Part shown: piece after piece, positions 50,898 to 60,118 of the stretch | Position numbering within the stretch: position 1 is the stretch's first letter | Layout: each line of letters starts with the position of its first letter | Origin: VAXT01 sp963774625 | Lineage (GTDB): Bacteria > Actinomycetota > Thermoleophilia > Gaiellales > Gaiellaceae | Direction of reading: 5' to 3' | DNA length: 64,000 bases | NCBI GenBank assembly: GCA_963774625.1 | Contig: CAVZFQ010000018.1 | Location: 434,001-498,000, forward strand | Program-made: the position numbers and the translations under genes | The notes under the pieces: model-generated | What the model saw: only the letters and a program-made list of their open reading frames with translations | Database searches by the model: none | What the model was told of the DNA's origin: nothing

Positions 50898-51944
50898 CTA
50901 GTCCTCCTCGGGGATTGCCGCCACGCCGGGTAATTCTTTCCCTTCCAGGAGCTCGAGGGAAGCGCCACCGCCGGTCGACGCCCAGTCCACCTCGTCGACC
51001 AGGCCCAGCTCGGTCAGCGCGCGCACTGAGTCGGCGCCCCCGACGACGCTATGCGCGTCGGCCCTGGCGACGGCCTCGGCGACAGCTTTCGTGCCTGCGG
51101 CGAAGGGAGGCCACTCGAAGACGCCCATCGGCCCATTCCAGAAGATCGTGCGCGCGCGCGAGACGCTCTCGGCGAAGCGCTCGCGCGTGTCCGGCCCGAT
51201 GTCGAGCCCCAGCCAGCCTTCCGGTAATCCATCGAAGGGCACGATCTTCGTCTCGGCGTCCTCGGCGAACTCCGACGCGGCGACGACGTCGACCGGGAGC
51301 TGAACCTCGAAGTCGAGCGGGTTCGACTCGCGGATCTGCTCGGCCATCTTGCCGCCGATCAGAACCTCGTCCGCGCGGCCGCCGAGATTCTGCAGCACGC
51401 CCAGCTTGTCGTCGACCTTGGCCCCGCCCGAGATGAGGACGAACGGCCGCTCCACGTCGCCGAGCAGCTTCCCGAGCTCCTCGAGCTCCCGCTCGAGGAG
51501 CAGGCCGGCGTACGCGGGCAGAAGCTTCGCGACGCCCACGGTCGAGGCGTGCGCGCGGTGCGCCGAGCCGAAGGCGTCGTTCACGAAGAGGTCGCAGTCG
51601 TCGGCGAGCTCGCGTGCGAAGGCCTCGTCGTTCTTCGTCTCCCCCGGGTTGAAGCGGGTGTTCTCGAGCACGCGCAGGCGCTCGTCGGGCAGGAGCTCGC
51701 CCAGCCGCGCTTCGACGGGGCGCATCGAGTAGGCCGGGTCCTCCCCCTCCGGGCGACCCAGGTGCGAGCAGACGACGACCTCCGCCGCGCCGCGCTCGAG
51801 CAGCAGCTGCAGGGTCGGGAGCGAGGCGCGAATCCGCGTGTCGTCGGCGACTCGGCCTCCCTCGAGGGGAACGTTGAGGTCGGAGCGCACGAGCACGCGC
51901 TTGCCGGATACCTCAGCGGCTCGGACCGAGCGGGGGCGCCTCAC
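50898..51944 (-). CDS. pgk: Phosphoglycerate kinase, short form
   Basis: 348 residues from GTG 51944. It shows RVLVRSDLNVPLEGGRVADDTR, VCSHLGRPEGED, RVLENTRFNPGE, LFVNDAFGSAHRAHASTVG, VLISGGAKVDDK, WNGPMGVFEWPPFA and VVGGADSVRA, then STGGGASLELLEGKELPG. Compared with the usual 390 residues, about 20 are missing after VLIGGKMAEQIRESN, where most enzymes have an extra helix pair. The frame is unbroken there, so this looks like a natural shortening. It is followed at once by tpiA. Confidence 0.94.
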   Translation of the reverse strand: MRRPRSVRAAEVSGKRVLVRSDLNVPLEGGRVADDTRIRASLPTLQLLLERGAAEVVVCSHLGRPEGEDPAYSMRPVEARLGELLPDERLRVLENTRFNPGETKNDEAFARELADDCDLFVNDAFGSAHRAHASTVGVAKLLPAYAGLLLERELEELGKLLGDVERPFVLISGGAKVDDKLGVLQNLGGRADEVLIGGKMAEQIRESNPLDFEVQLPVDVVAASEFAEDAETKIVPFDGLPEGWLGLDIGPDTRERFAESVSRARTIFWNGPMGVFEWPPFAAGTKAVAEAVARADAHSVVGGADSVRALTELGLVDEVDWASTGGGASLELLEGKELPGVAAIPEED

Positions 51945-51955
51945 AGCGCCGGAGC

Positions 51956-52399
51956 TTACGCAGCCGCAGGCAGCAGGTCGGCCGATCCGACGACCACGTG
52001 CACGATCGGCAGCGCGTAGCGTGATCGCGCGCGCTCGACGAGATCCCGCTCGAGCCAGTTGGAGCGCTCCTTGGGATGCGTCGCGATGACGATCTCGTCG
52101 GCCGGGAAGAAGTGGAGAGCGTCCGCGATCGCCTGCAGCGGGTCGGAGTCGCCCACGGAGCCCCGTGCGTCGAGCCCGGCTGCGCGCAGGCGCCCGAGAC
52201 ACTTCACAAGCCTGTCTTCGGCCGCATGACGCGCCTGGTCGACGTCCGAGATCCAGTGGCGTAGCCGCGAGTTCAGCGCCGGCGAGACCACGTGCACCTC
52301 GGCCGAGCCGTTGCCGCGGACGCGGACCGTCTCGTGCAGCTGTGCTCCCTCGACCGTCTCGTTCGCCACGACGAGGATCCTGAGTGGATGTCCGTTCAT
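51956..52399 (-). CDS. Universal stress protein-like
   Basis: 147 residues. A Rossmann-like start, RILVVANETVEGAQLHETV, and FFPADEIVIATHPKERSNWLERDLVERARSRYALPIVHVV, resembling the C-terminal nucleotide-binding half of Usp domains, though the usual G-x2-G-x9-G(S/T) motif is not exact. The role is unknown; Usp proteins often respond to energy stress. It sits between gapA and pgk (11 bp before pgk), an insertion in the usual glycolysis order. Confidence 0.65.
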   Translation of the reverse strand: MNGHPLRILVVANETVEGAQLHETVRVRGNGSAEVHVVSPALNSRLRHWISDVDQARHAAEDRLVKCLGRLRAAGLDARGSVGDSDPLQAIADALHFFPADEIVIATHPKERSNWLERDLVERARSRYALPIVHVVVGSADLLPAAA

Positions 52400-52464
52400 G
52401 GCTCCCAGGGTGCACGAGGCTCGGTAAAGCGCGGGCTACGGCTTTGCTAAGAGTTGGCGCCGGA

Positions 52465-53622
52465 TCACACGCCGTCGATGACGGCCTTCCCCGCGTCGCC
52501 GAAGCTGCTCTGCGCCCGCCCGTCGTCGCCGAGGGCGTGGACGACGGCGCGGCCGCCACTGGAACACGCGACGAACAGCCCTCCGCCGCTCCGCGGGGCG
52601 AGCGCTACGGGCGGCCCGCACGAAACGGCGTGCGCGGCGGCCCGGTCGAACGCCGGGTGCGGCTCGCCCTCAGCGGAGAACCGACGGAGGAGAATCCGGC
52701 CCGGTTCCTCCTCGCCGGCCGCTCCTGCGACGACGAAGTCACGGTCTGCGAGGCGAATCGCGCGCTTCGTCCGGTGGAACCAGCGCGCGTCGACGAGCAC
52801 GCGCCCGCCGTCGCCGAACGACGCGTCCGGGAGGCCGTCAAGCCCGTGCCGGAAGAGGACGACCTCGTTCTCACCAGACAGCGTCGAGTACCACGCAAAG
52901 CCGTAGATCCCGCGTGAGTCGACGAAGAGCTCCCATCCTCTGCCTTCCCAGACAAGCTCGTGGGTGTCGACGTCGAGAGAGATCGCCCGCACCGGCCGTG
53001 ACCAGACGGGCTGCCCGCCTTCGCTCCTGCGAATCAGCGAAATCGTCCCGGTGAAGCCCTCCTCGGTCCTCCGTTCGCGCGCCGGATCCTCTTCAATCGT
53101 GACGATGTCCCCGCCGGGGATCGAAACCGCGGCGTACGCAACCTTGGCGTATCCGGAGCGCTCCTCACTGTTCTCGAACTCGTCAGCCGCTGGGTCGAAG
53201 CGCGTCGCGTAGTCATCTTCCCGGCTCTCTGGTCCTCCGTCGCCGGGGATCAGGCCTGGCGACTCTCGAACGACGGCCTCGACGAGCAGCTGACCTTCGT
53301 CCATGCTCGTCCGGCGGATCTCGACGGCGCATCCGTCGAGCTCGTCCTCGTCAAGCGCGTGGGTGCGCTGGAGCCGGCCGTCGGAGGTCAACTCGAGGAT
53401 CGCGAGGTCGCGCGTCGCGGAGCCGTCTCCGTCGCAATAGTCGTCGTCTTCGCTGTCCCAGTCGCCCCGAGTCGCCGTGCCGACGAGCAACAGGCCCCCC
53501 TTGTCGGCGACGTGAATGTCTGCCACCGCGAAGACGCGATCCGCGCTCGCCGAGGATCCGCCGTCACCTCCGCAGCCAATCAGCAGGATGGCGACCAGCG
53601 TTGCCGCCGCTGCGGGCCGCAA
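52465..53622 (-). CDS. Lipoprotein with delta-60 type beta-propeller repeats
   Basis: 385 residues from TTG 53622. A signal sequence with lipobox (LVAILLIGCGGDGG) gives a lipid-anchored protein. The mature part has several repeats of the kind found in 'delta-60' proteins, such as GLDGLPDASFGDGGRVLVD and GDDGRAQSSFGDAGKAVID, suggesting a propeller. An acidic cluster (WDSEDDDYCDGDGS) could bind calcium. No enzyme motif is seen. It lies 14 bp after gapA and ahead of the Usp gene. Confidence 0.7.
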   Translation of the reverse strand: MRPAAAATLVAILLIGCGGDGGSSASADRVFAVADIHVADKGGLLLVGTATRGDWDSEDDDYCDGDGSATRDLAILELTSDGRLQRTHALDEDELDGCAVEIRRTSMDEGQLLVEAVVRESPGLIPGDGGPESREDDYATRFDPAADEFENSEERSGYAKVAYAAVSIPGGDIVTIEEDPARERRTEEGFTGTISLIRRSEGGQPVWSRPVRAISLDVDTHELVWEGRGWELFVDSRGIYGFAWYSTLSGENEVVLFRHGLDGLPDASFGDGGRVLVDARWFHRTKRAIRLADRDFVVAGAAGEEEPGRILLRRFSAEGEPHPAFDRAAAHAVSCGPPVALAPRSGGGLFVACSSGGRAVVHALGDDGRAQSSFGDAGKAVIDGV

Positions 53623-53636
53623 CGGTTCGGCGAGCT

Positions 53637-54653
53637 CTAGAGCAGCCGGTCGATGACGTCGACGCACCGGCACGAGTAGCCCCACTCGTTGTCGTACCAG
53701 CCGATGACCTTGACCATGCGTCCGTTCGCCATCGTCGAGAGGCCGTCGATGATGCAGGAGGCCGGGTTGCCGACGATGTCCGACGAGACGATCGCGTCCT
53801 CCGTGTACTGGAGGATCCCGTCCCAGGTGTCGGTGCCGGCGGCGGTCGAGAAGGCCTCGTTCACTTCGTCCGCGGTCACCTCCCGGCCGAGGATCGCGAC
53901 GAGGTCCGTCACGCTCCCGTCGGGGACCGGCACCCGCATCGCCATCCCGTCGACCTTCCCCTTCAACTCGGGGATCACCTCGCCGATCGCGCGAGCCGCA
54001 CCGGTCGAGGCAGGAACGATGTTGAGTGCCGCCGCGCGCATGCGCCGCAGGTCGGGCTTGCCCTTGCGCGTGAGCGCGACCTGGTCCTGGAGCTGCTGCT
54101 CTGTCGTGTACGCGTGGATCGTCGTCATGAAGCCCTGCTCGATCCCAAAGCTGTCGAGCAGGATCTTCGCCATCGGGCCGACCGAGTTCGTCGTGCACGA
54201 CGCGTTCGAGATCAGGTGGTGCTGCTCCGAGTCGTACTTGTCGTCGTTGACGCCGAGCACGAGGGTCAGGTCGGGGTCGGTCGCGGGCGCGGAGATGACG
54301 ACCTTCTTCGCGCCGGCGGTGAGGTGCTGCGAGGCGCCCTCGCGGTCGGTGAAGAGGCCCGTCGACTCGACCACAACGTCGACACCCATGTCTTTCCACG
54401 GCAGCGCGGTCGGGTCTCGTTCCGAGAGGACCTGGAAGGGCTTGCCGTCGACGCTGATCTCGCCCTCGGCGTGCTCGACGACCGCGTCGAGGACGCCGTG
54501 CGTCGAGTCGTATTTGAGGACGTGGGCGAGCACATCAGGCGCTGCGAGGTCGTTGACCGCAACGATCTCGAAGCCCGGGCTCTTCTGCAGGTACGCCCGG
54601 TACAGGTTCCGGCCGATGCGGCCGAAGCCGTTGATCCCAACTTTGGTCGCCAC
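53637..54653 (-). CDS. gapA: Glyceraldehyde-3-phosphate dehydrogenase
   Basis: 338 residues. NAD-binding start KVGINGFGRIGRNLYRAYL, catalytic Cys in ISNASCTTNSVGPMAK, partner His in TIHAYTTEQQLQD, phosphate-binding RAAALNIVPASTGAARAIGEVIPEL and the end WYDNEWGYSCRCVDVIDRLL. It oxidises glyceraldehyde-3-phosphate in glycolysis. The start is GTG at 54653. It diverges from the second glycosidase-like gene, with 68 bp between them. Confidence 0.96.
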   Translation of the reverse strand: MATKVGINGFGRIGRNLYRAYLQKSPGFEIVAVNDLAAPDVLAHVLKYDSTHGVLDAVVEHAEGEISVDGKPFQVLSERDPTALPWKDMGVDVVVESTGLFTDREGASQHLTAGAKKVVISAPATDPDLTLVLGVNDDKYDSEQHHLISNASCTTNSVGPMAKILLDSFGIEQGFMTTIHAYTTEQQLQDQVALTRKGKPDLRRMRAAALNIVPASTGAARAIGEVIPELKGKVDGMAMRVPVPDGSVTDLVAILGREVTADEVNEAFSTAAGTDTWDGILQYTEDAIVSSDIVGNPASCIIDGLSTMANGRMVKVIGWYDNEWGYSCRCVDVIDRLL

Positions 54654-54721
54654 CTTTTCGAGTCTAACTTGACCCGGACGGGGGATGAGCCTTCCTCCAC
54701 GCGCCGCCGAGACAAGGGCGA

Positions 54722-56191
54722 GTGCCGCGTCTCAAGCCTGCCGTCCTGCTCGGCGCCGTCCTGGCCAGCCTCGTGCTGGCCGTGCCCGCGCAGGCGGACA
54801 TCGACGCAGGCGTCGTCGACGACACCCCGGTCGTGACCCCAGACGGCGGCGCCGCGTTTTTCGCGCTGATGAGCGACGTGGGCCTGAAGGAAGTGCGCAT
54901 CACGGTGCAGTGGGATCCGGCCCATCCCACCACGATCGACAACCAGGCCTATCTGGCCACCATGGTCCCGGTCGCCACGTTGCGCGGGGTCCGGGTCGTC
55001 TTCTCGGTGCAGCAGGTCAAAGCGAGGTCGGTGACAGGCACGCCGAATGGCGCACAGCAGTTCGCGGCCTTCGCGGGACTGCTTGCGACCACGTTCCCGA
55101 CCGTCCACGACTTCATCATCGGCAACGAGCCGAACCTCTCACGATTCTGGCAGCCGCAGTTCAACGGCAACCGCAGCGCCGCCCCGGCCGCGTACCAGGC
55201 GCTGCTCGCCCGCAGCTACGACGCGCTCAAGGCCGTCAACCCGACGAACAACGTCATCGGGCTGGGCCTCTCGCCCCGCGGTAACGACGCGCCACACGCT
55301 CCCGGCAACGTGTCCCACTCCCCCGTCAAGTTCCTGAGCGCGCTCGGCAAGGCCCACCGGGCGAGCGGCCGCCGCAAGCCGCTGATGGACATGTTTGCGT
55401 TCCATCCGTACCCGAAGACCGATCGCGACCCGCTGGCCAAGGGCTATCCGTGGCCGAACGCCGGGATTCCGAACCTCGGCCGCATCAAGCAGGCGTTCTT
55501 CGACGCCTTCAACGGCACCTCGCAGAAGACGTTCGAGCAGGGCCTGAAGATGAAGCTCGACGAGGTCGGCTGGCAGGTCGGTGTCGTCCCGGCTGCGCAG
55601 GATGCCTACTTCGGCCAGGAGAGCATCAAGCCGACCGACGAGCAGACGCAGGCTTCGATCTACGCCGCCCTGCTCCGCCAGGTCGCCTGCGATCCGGCCG
55701 TGGACGCGGTCCTCTTCTTCGGGTTCCGGGACGAGCCCAATCTCGATCGCTGGCAGTCGGGCCTGATGCGGGCCGACGGCAGCAAGCGCGCGTCTTACGA
55801 CTCCGTCAAGGCGACGCTCGCCCAGACGGGCGGGCGCTGCGCCGGGAACATGCAGAACTGGCGCCACTCGATGGAGCTCGAAGGCGTCAGCGCCAAGTTC
55901 TTCAAGCTCGGCCGGCTGCCCAGTCGCGCCAAGTCGTGGAGCCTCATCGCCCGCGCCGAGGAGGACGCGCTGTTCGATGCAGGCATCCACCGCTGGAACG
56001 GTCGCCTCAAAGCACGCGTGCTCACCAAGACCGGCCGCCTCGAGGGCCACATGGGCCGCCTCGTCAGGCTCCCTTCGCGCCGCCTCCGCCCTGGCCGCTA
56101 CGTCTTCTCGATCCGCTTCCGCGCCGAGGCGAACCCGGCCCGCACGATGCGCGTCACCGGTCGCCCGTTCACGATCTACCGCGCCCGCTAG
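54722..56191 (+). CDS. Secreted glycoside-hydrolase-like protein (clan GH-A pattern), paralog 2
   Basis: 489 residues from GTG 54722 with AAGGG upstream. A signal peptide (LKPAVLLGAVLASLVLAVPAQAD) leads to a barrel-type domain with FIIGNEPNLSRFWQPQF (putative acid/base Glu), MFAFHPYPKTDRDPLAKGYPWPNAG and KLDEVGWQVGVVP (putative nucleophile Glu). The C-terminal 100 residues form a beta domain shared with the gene at 24501-26090. It interrupts the usual whiA-gapA neighbourhood. The substrate is unknown. Confidence 0.75.
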   Translation: MPRLKPAVLLGAVLASLVLAVPAQADIDAGVVDDTPVVTPDGGAAFFALMSDVGLKEVRITVQWDPAHPTTIDNQAYLATMVPVATLRGVRVVFSVQQVKARSVTGTPNGAQQFAAFAGLLATTFPTVHDFIIGNEPNLSRFWQPQFNGNRSAAPAAYQALLARSYDALKAVNPTNNVIGLGLSPRGNDAPHAPGNVSHSPVKFLSALGKAHRASGRRKPLMDMFAFHPYPKTDRDPLAKGYPWPNAGIPNLGRIKQAFFDAFNGTSQKTFEQGLKMKLDEVGWQVGVVPAAQDAYFGQESIKPTDEQTQASIYAALLRQVACDPAVDAVLFFGFRDEPNLDRWQSGLMRADGSKRASYDSVKATLAQTGGRCAGNMQNWRHSMELEGVSAKFFKLGRLPSRAKSWSLIARAEEDALFDAGIHRWNGRLKARVLTKTGRLEGHMGRLVRLPSRRLRPGRYVFSIRFRAEANPARTMRVTGRPFTIYRAR

Positions 56192-56215
56192 CGCGCTTTG
56201 CTGGCGCTCGCGCTT

Positions 56216-56243
56216 CCGAAGAAAGTCTGACGAGTTTCTTCGG
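56216..56243 (+). terminator. Hairpin after the second glycosidase-like gene
   Basis: CCGAAGAAA and TTTCTTCGG form a perfect 9-bp stem with a 10-nt loop, 25 bp after the stop. No T-tract follows. It probably ends the plus-strand transcript. Confidence 0.6.
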
Positions 56244-56282
56244 CGAGGCTCCGCCCGTGCGGCCGGCGTCTTCCGCCCGATC

Positions 56283-56464
56283 GGCCCGCCGCACGCCACA
56301 GTTCGGCGAAACGCCGTAGCTCCGTAGTTTTCAGGAAAGAAAAAGTGCGGCGGGCCGGAGGGGAAGCTCCGAGGACGACCTCCCCCTCCCGTTGAACCGC
56401 GCTCCGGACCTTGGCGACGGACGGGGTCTAAATCCGTCGCCGGACGAGCACAGACCCGCCGCAC
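56283..56464. ncRNA. Unassigned structured element with alternative pairings
   Basis: The 301-bp stretch between the glycosidase-like gene and whiA holds no gene. Inside it, GTGCGGCGGG (56345-56354) pairs perfectly with CCCGCCGCAC (56455-56464). Enclosed are a CCGGAG/CTCCGG arm (56355-56408) and a 9-bp GGCGACGGA/TCCGTCGCC hairpin (56413-56441), together a three-way junction. The same segment can instead pair over 12 bp with GGCCCGCCGCAC (56283-56294). On the minus strand the outer stem is followed by TTTTTCTTTCC, like a terminator. It matches no RNA class I recognise (not tRNA, SRP, RNase P or tmRNA). Confidence 0.45.
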
Positions 56465-56492
56465 GGCAAGTATCTCTCATTTCTACCGAAAG

Positions 56493-57398
56493 CTACAACC
56501 CCGCCAGGCGTACTAATTTGGCCAATCTGCGTTGTGCAGCCGACTTCGTGGCCGGTGGACGGCACCGGTTGCCCAGTTCTCGTAGCGAAAGTGACGGATG
56601 GCGTACGCGCAATCGGGCGATCTCGCGCAGCGGGGGGTCGAGGTCGGCCACGACTCCACGGCGCTCGAGACGGCGAACGGCCTTGATCTGCGCCTGAGCC
56701 GCGCGGCTCGCGCGGACGAGATTCGCGTGATCCGCGTTGGCGAGACGGTTTGCGCGCGCCTTGGTGGCCCCCACGACCGCGCGCTCCTGGAAGGCGAGCG
56801 CCGAGTCACTGGCTCCTGCCGTGGCAAGTGCGTCTGCAATGACTTCCGCACCCTTGGCGTACGCGACGACATGCCGGCCCCGCTCCTGAACGGTGAGCCC
56901 TGCAATCTCAGCGAGCAGCTCTGCTCCATCCCGCGAGGCCGCCCGGATCTCCAGGTGCGGCGATCGCGGCCCCGAGAGCGTCCCGGACCCGAGCAGGGCT
57001 CCCCGGAGATAGGCCCCGCGGCAGCAGCCCTTCGCGACGACCCGCTTCGGCGGCCGGTCGATCGGCGCCAGCCCCGCCGAAACGACGCCCGCCTCGTGCA
57101 GCACCTGCAACGCACGATCCTCGCCCTCGACGTGCAGCTGGTACCGGGTCTCCTGGCCGAACGCGCGCCGCTGATACGTGCGGATCTCGGTCTGCACCCC
57201 TAGCTGACGCAGCAGCGTGAAAGCGCGCCGCGCAGCGGCGGAGCTCGAGAGGTCGAGGTGGACGGCGACCTCACCCCGCCCACGCAAGTGGAGGCTGCCC
57301 GCCGAGTGGAAGAGACCCGAGAGCTCGGCAAGCCGGTCACAAGCCTTTCGCGGCTCGATCGCGGCCAGCTCGGTTCTCAGATCTTCAGAGAGAGGCAC
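56493..57398 (-). CDS. whiA: Sporulation/division regulator WhiA
   Basis: 301 residues from GTG 57398. The N-terminal homing-endonuclease-like domain has DRLAELSGLFHSAGSLHL and KGCCRGAYLRGALLGSGTLSGP, and the C-terminal HTH ends with HPSLSLRELGNRCRPPATKSAAQRRLAKLVRLA. The family is present in sporulating and non-sporulating actinobacteria alike. In most genomes whiA stands next to rapZ, yvcK and gap-pgk-tpi. Here only the glycolysis side is near, with the glycosidase-like gene between. Its start overlaps the ogt end by 14 bp. Confidence 0.93.
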   Translation of the reverse strand: MPLSEDLRTELAAIEPRKACDRLAELSGLFHSAGSLHLRGRGEVAVHLDLSSSAAARRAFTLLRQLGVQTEIRTYQRRAFGQETRYQLHVEGEDRALQVLHEAGVVSAGLAPIDRPPKRVVAKGCCRGAYLRGALLGSGTLSGPRSPHLEIRAASRDGAELLAEIAGLTVQERGRHVVAYAKGAEVIADALATAGASDSALAFQERAVVGATKARANRLANADHANLVRASRAAQAQIKAVRRLERRGVVADLDPPLREIARLRVRHPSLSLRELGNRCRPPATKSAAQRRLAKLVRLAGL

Positions 57399-57843
57399 CT
57401 TCGAGCGCCAGCAGGCGGCGCTTGTAGTCGGTTCCCAGAGAGCCGTACGGGCCGATCCCGTCCGCGGCGACGACGCGATGACACGGCACGACGACGGCAA
57501 AGCGGTTGTGCGCACAGAACGAGCCCACCGCCCGATGAGCACCAGGGTGCCCGGCGACAGCGGCGAGCTCGCCGTAGGTGACGACCTCCCCGTAGGGGAT
57601 CCGCCGCAGCGTCTCGGCAACCGCGCGCTGGAAGGGAGTCGCCTCGTCGAGATCGATCTCGACATCCAGGAAGTCGTCACGCTTGCCGGCGAAGAAGCGG
57701 ACGAACCGTTCCGTGAGCGGATGAGCCTCGTCTCCCGCGAGCACCCCGGGTCGCGGCAGCTCGTGCCAGAGGAGAAGCTTGCCCTCGAGCACGACCTCGC
57801 CCACGCCCCAGCCTTCCGATGTGTAGGCCAACCGTCTGGGCAC
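57385..57843 (-). CDS. ogt: Methylated-DNA--protein-cysteine methyltransferase
   Basis: About 152 residues. The suicide Cys is in VVVPCHRVVAADG, with the helix-turn-helix part TPFQRAVAETLRRIPYGEVVTYGELAAVAG and the asparagine hinge FCAHNRFAVVVP. It removes alkyl groups from guanine O6. The start is uncertain: GTG 57843 (VPRRLAYTSEGWG) or TTG 57855, only 8 bp from the divergent pruA start. No Shine-Dalgarno precedes either. Confidence 0.92.
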   Translation of the reverse strand: MPRRLAYTSEGWGVGEVVLEGKLLLWHELPRPGVLAGDEAHPLTERFVRFFAGKRDDFLDVEIDLDEATPFQRAVAETLRRIPYGEVVTYGELAAVAGHPGAHRAVGSFCAHNRFAVVVPCHRVVAADGIGPYGSLGTDYKRRLLALEGASL

Positions 57844-57850
57844 GCCTGAA

Positions 57851-57856
57851 TACAAT
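57851..57856 (+). promoter_or_regulatory. -10-like hexamer of pruA
   Basis: TACAAT is five of six to TATAAT and ends 7 nt before the GTG at 57864, implying a leaderless mRNA. The -35 region (CCAACC) is poor. Its complement (ATTGTA) may serve the divergent ogt gene. Confidence 0.5.
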
Positions 57857-57863
57857 CACCACC

Positions 57864-59519
<1,656 letters not shown>

Positions 59520-60095
59520 CTAACCGACGGTGAACGTCCAGGCGACGGCGGTCGCCTGACCATCCCCACGCGCCAATGCGACCGCGAGATGGCTGCCGAT
59601 GCCGAGGCCTTCGGGCACTGCCCAGTACCGCGTGAACTGCGGCCCACCCGCGCCCTGCAGCGTCTCCTTCTGGCCGTCGATCCACAGCGTGCTCTCGAGA
59701 TCCGGCGCCCGCGAGTAGACGGCGAAGCCGACCCGCTGGTCGTCCCCGACGGGCGAGCCGGGCTCCGGCGGGCCCTCGGCGATCCGAAGCTGCTCGGTGG
59801 GCGCCTTCACCTGCCAGTCGCCGCCCTCCTCCCGGAGAGCGGCCGCATAGGCGCCGAAAGGCGAATCGAGCTCGACCGCGGCGACACTCCACTCGCCATC
59901 CTCTAGAACAAGGAACTTGTCGGCCTCGGGAATCGTCACGCCCTGCGGCACGCGGTCGTCGAGATCCTCGTCCCCGGCCGGCGCAGCAAGCAGATAGTCA
60001 CGCAAGGCTTCGGCCGCGGGCTCGCCGCTCTTCTCGTCGCTCATGCAGCCCGCCAGGAGTAGCGCGGAGAGGACGAGAACGAAGGCGCGAATCAC
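59520..60095 (-). CDS. Predicted lipoprotein
   Basis: 191 residues from GTG 60095. Signal and lipobox are clear (IRAFVLVLSALLLAGCMSDEK, Cys about 17). The mature part has EALRDYLLAAPAGDEDLDDRVPQG and EDGEWSVAAVELDSPFGAYAAALREEGGDWQV, a pattern of an alpha/beta domain as in NTF2-like or DUF4878 proteins, and ends in a beta-rich part (GSHLAVALARGDGQATAVAWTFTVG). Function unknown. Its stop abuts the pruA stop, and its start is 23 bp from the divergent TPM-like gene. Confidence 0.65.
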   Translation of the reverse strand: MIRAFVLVLSALLLAGCMSDEKSGEPAAEALRDYLLAAPAGDEDLDDRVPQGVTIPEADKFLVLEDGEWSVAAVELDSPFGAYAAALREEGGDWQVKAPTEQLRIAEGPPEPGSPVGDDQRVGFAVYSRAPDLESTLWIDGQKETLQGAGGPQFTRYWAVPEGLGIGSHLAVALARGDGQATAVAWTFTVG

Positions 60096-60118
60096 CCTCG
60101 ACAGCCTAGTCTCCCCCC

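Noticed and set aside
56391..56402. T-box-like string GTTGAACCGCG
   Set aside because: The conserved T-box sequence needs TGGNACCGCG within a longer block and a specifier hairpin, and the nearest downstream plus-strand gene is 1.4 kb away.
56413..56441. Anticodon-like loop GTCTAAA in a strong stem, resembling an amber (CUA) suppressor tRNA
   Set aside because: The stem can be extended to 9 bp, there is no T-arm (TTCGA) or acceptor/D-arm at the right distance on either strand, so it cannot be a tRNA.
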